A DNA stretch of 7,539 nucleotides from an uncultured Intrasporangium sp. (lineage in GTDB: Bacteria; Actinomycetota; Actinomycetes; Actinomycetales; Dermatophilaceae), in the NCBI GenBank assembly GCA_937873285.1, contig CALMNV010000267.1, forward strand, positions 1 through 7,539, given 5' to 3'. Made by a program: the position numbers and the translations under genes. Below are positions 7,455 through 7,539 of this stretch, one piece after another; the stretch's first letter is position 1; each line of letters opens with the position of its first letter. The notes under the pieces are model-generated. The model worked only from the letters and a program-made list of their open reading frames with translations, did not search any database and was not told where the DNA came from.

Positions 7455-7506
7455 GTCGAGTGGCCAGTTTCGCACGCTGTGCCCTGTACGCAAGTGACCA
7501 CTCGAC
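7455..7506. repeat. Imperfect palindrome, repeat unit 2
   Basis: This has the same architecture as unit 1 with three base differences: one in the left arm (C to T at arm position 16, an already unpaired site) and two in the centre (CC to TG). The pairing scheme is unchanged: the differences fall only where no base pair is disturbed. Confidence 0.85.
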
Positions 7507-7539
7507 CGGAGAGGAGCACCCCTCCCCAGTCGAGGGGCC

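Larger units (their letters stand above)
7373..7539. repeat. Tandem 74-base repeat array (two full units, third truncated by window end)
   Basis: No gene is visible between the coaA stop and the window end; the stretch is filled by a direct tandem repeat. Units begin at 7381, 7455 and 7529, exactly 74 bases apart. Units 1 and 2 differ at 6 of 74 positions by my count. The third is visible for 11 bases (one mismatch, T to G in GTCGAGTGG). Each unit is a 52-base imperfect palindrome plus a 22-base linker rich in CCCCTCCCC. The linkers are nearly the same in both units, so this is not a CRISPR array. The short frames crossing it look like chance. It may belong to a dispersed REP/BIME-like family, act as a coaA terminator or convergent-transcription barrier, or be a local duplication. 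Confidence 0.9.

Noticed and set aside
7189..7519. Minus-strand short frames over the coaA end and the repeats
   Set aside because: Their translations follow the antisense of coaA and the repeat itself, with no start signal or domain.
7381..7539. CRISPR array
   Set aside because: The linkers between palindromes are nearly identical to one another rather than unique spacers, the repeat is too long, and no cas genes are visible.

Overview
The window is a very G+C-rich bacterial chromosome segment. All six complete genes end in TGA, and gene content and order are typical of Actinobacteria. A member of Micrococcales is my best guess, from gene order and codon use only; no 16S or other marker is present. 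It holds housekeeping genes, densely packed, and I see no phage, plasmid, insertion sequence or CRISPR material.

Layout: a leftward block occupies 1-6297. In transcription order it is glmS (6297-4438), acpS (4412-4062), the fused NAD(P)HX epimerase/dehydratase nnr (4062-2578), alr (2513-1353), a membrane-anchored alpha/beta hydrolase (1356-73), and the first codons of a gene that is probably tsaE (83 to beyond base 1). Gaps are 25 and 64 bases or there is overlap (TGATG, ATGA, and 11 bases at the last junction), so this reads as one operon with translational coupling. glmS has no Shine-Dalgarno sequence but has a TAGGCT -10-like box just upstream of its ATG, suggesting a leaderless transcript. 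coaA (6398-7372) runs rightward, divergent from glmS across a 100-base spacer. Bases 7373-7539 hold a tandem 74-base repeat, each unit containing a long imperfect palindrome; a third unit is cut off by the window end.

Function: GlmS (glucosamine-6-phosphate) and Alr (D-alanine) feed peptidoglycan synthesis. CoaA starts CoA synthesis and AcpS uses CoA to activate acyl carrier protein. Nnr repairs hydrated NAD(P)H. TsaE, if correctly named, takes part in tRNA t6A modification. The hydrolase has no assignable substrate.

I did not find a new multi-gene system. The signals most worth a second look are the 74-base palindromic tandem repeat after coaA, whose stem mismatches fall at exactly every third position, and the octamer CGGCATAC, which occurs six times on both strands, several times at the cost of rare codons.
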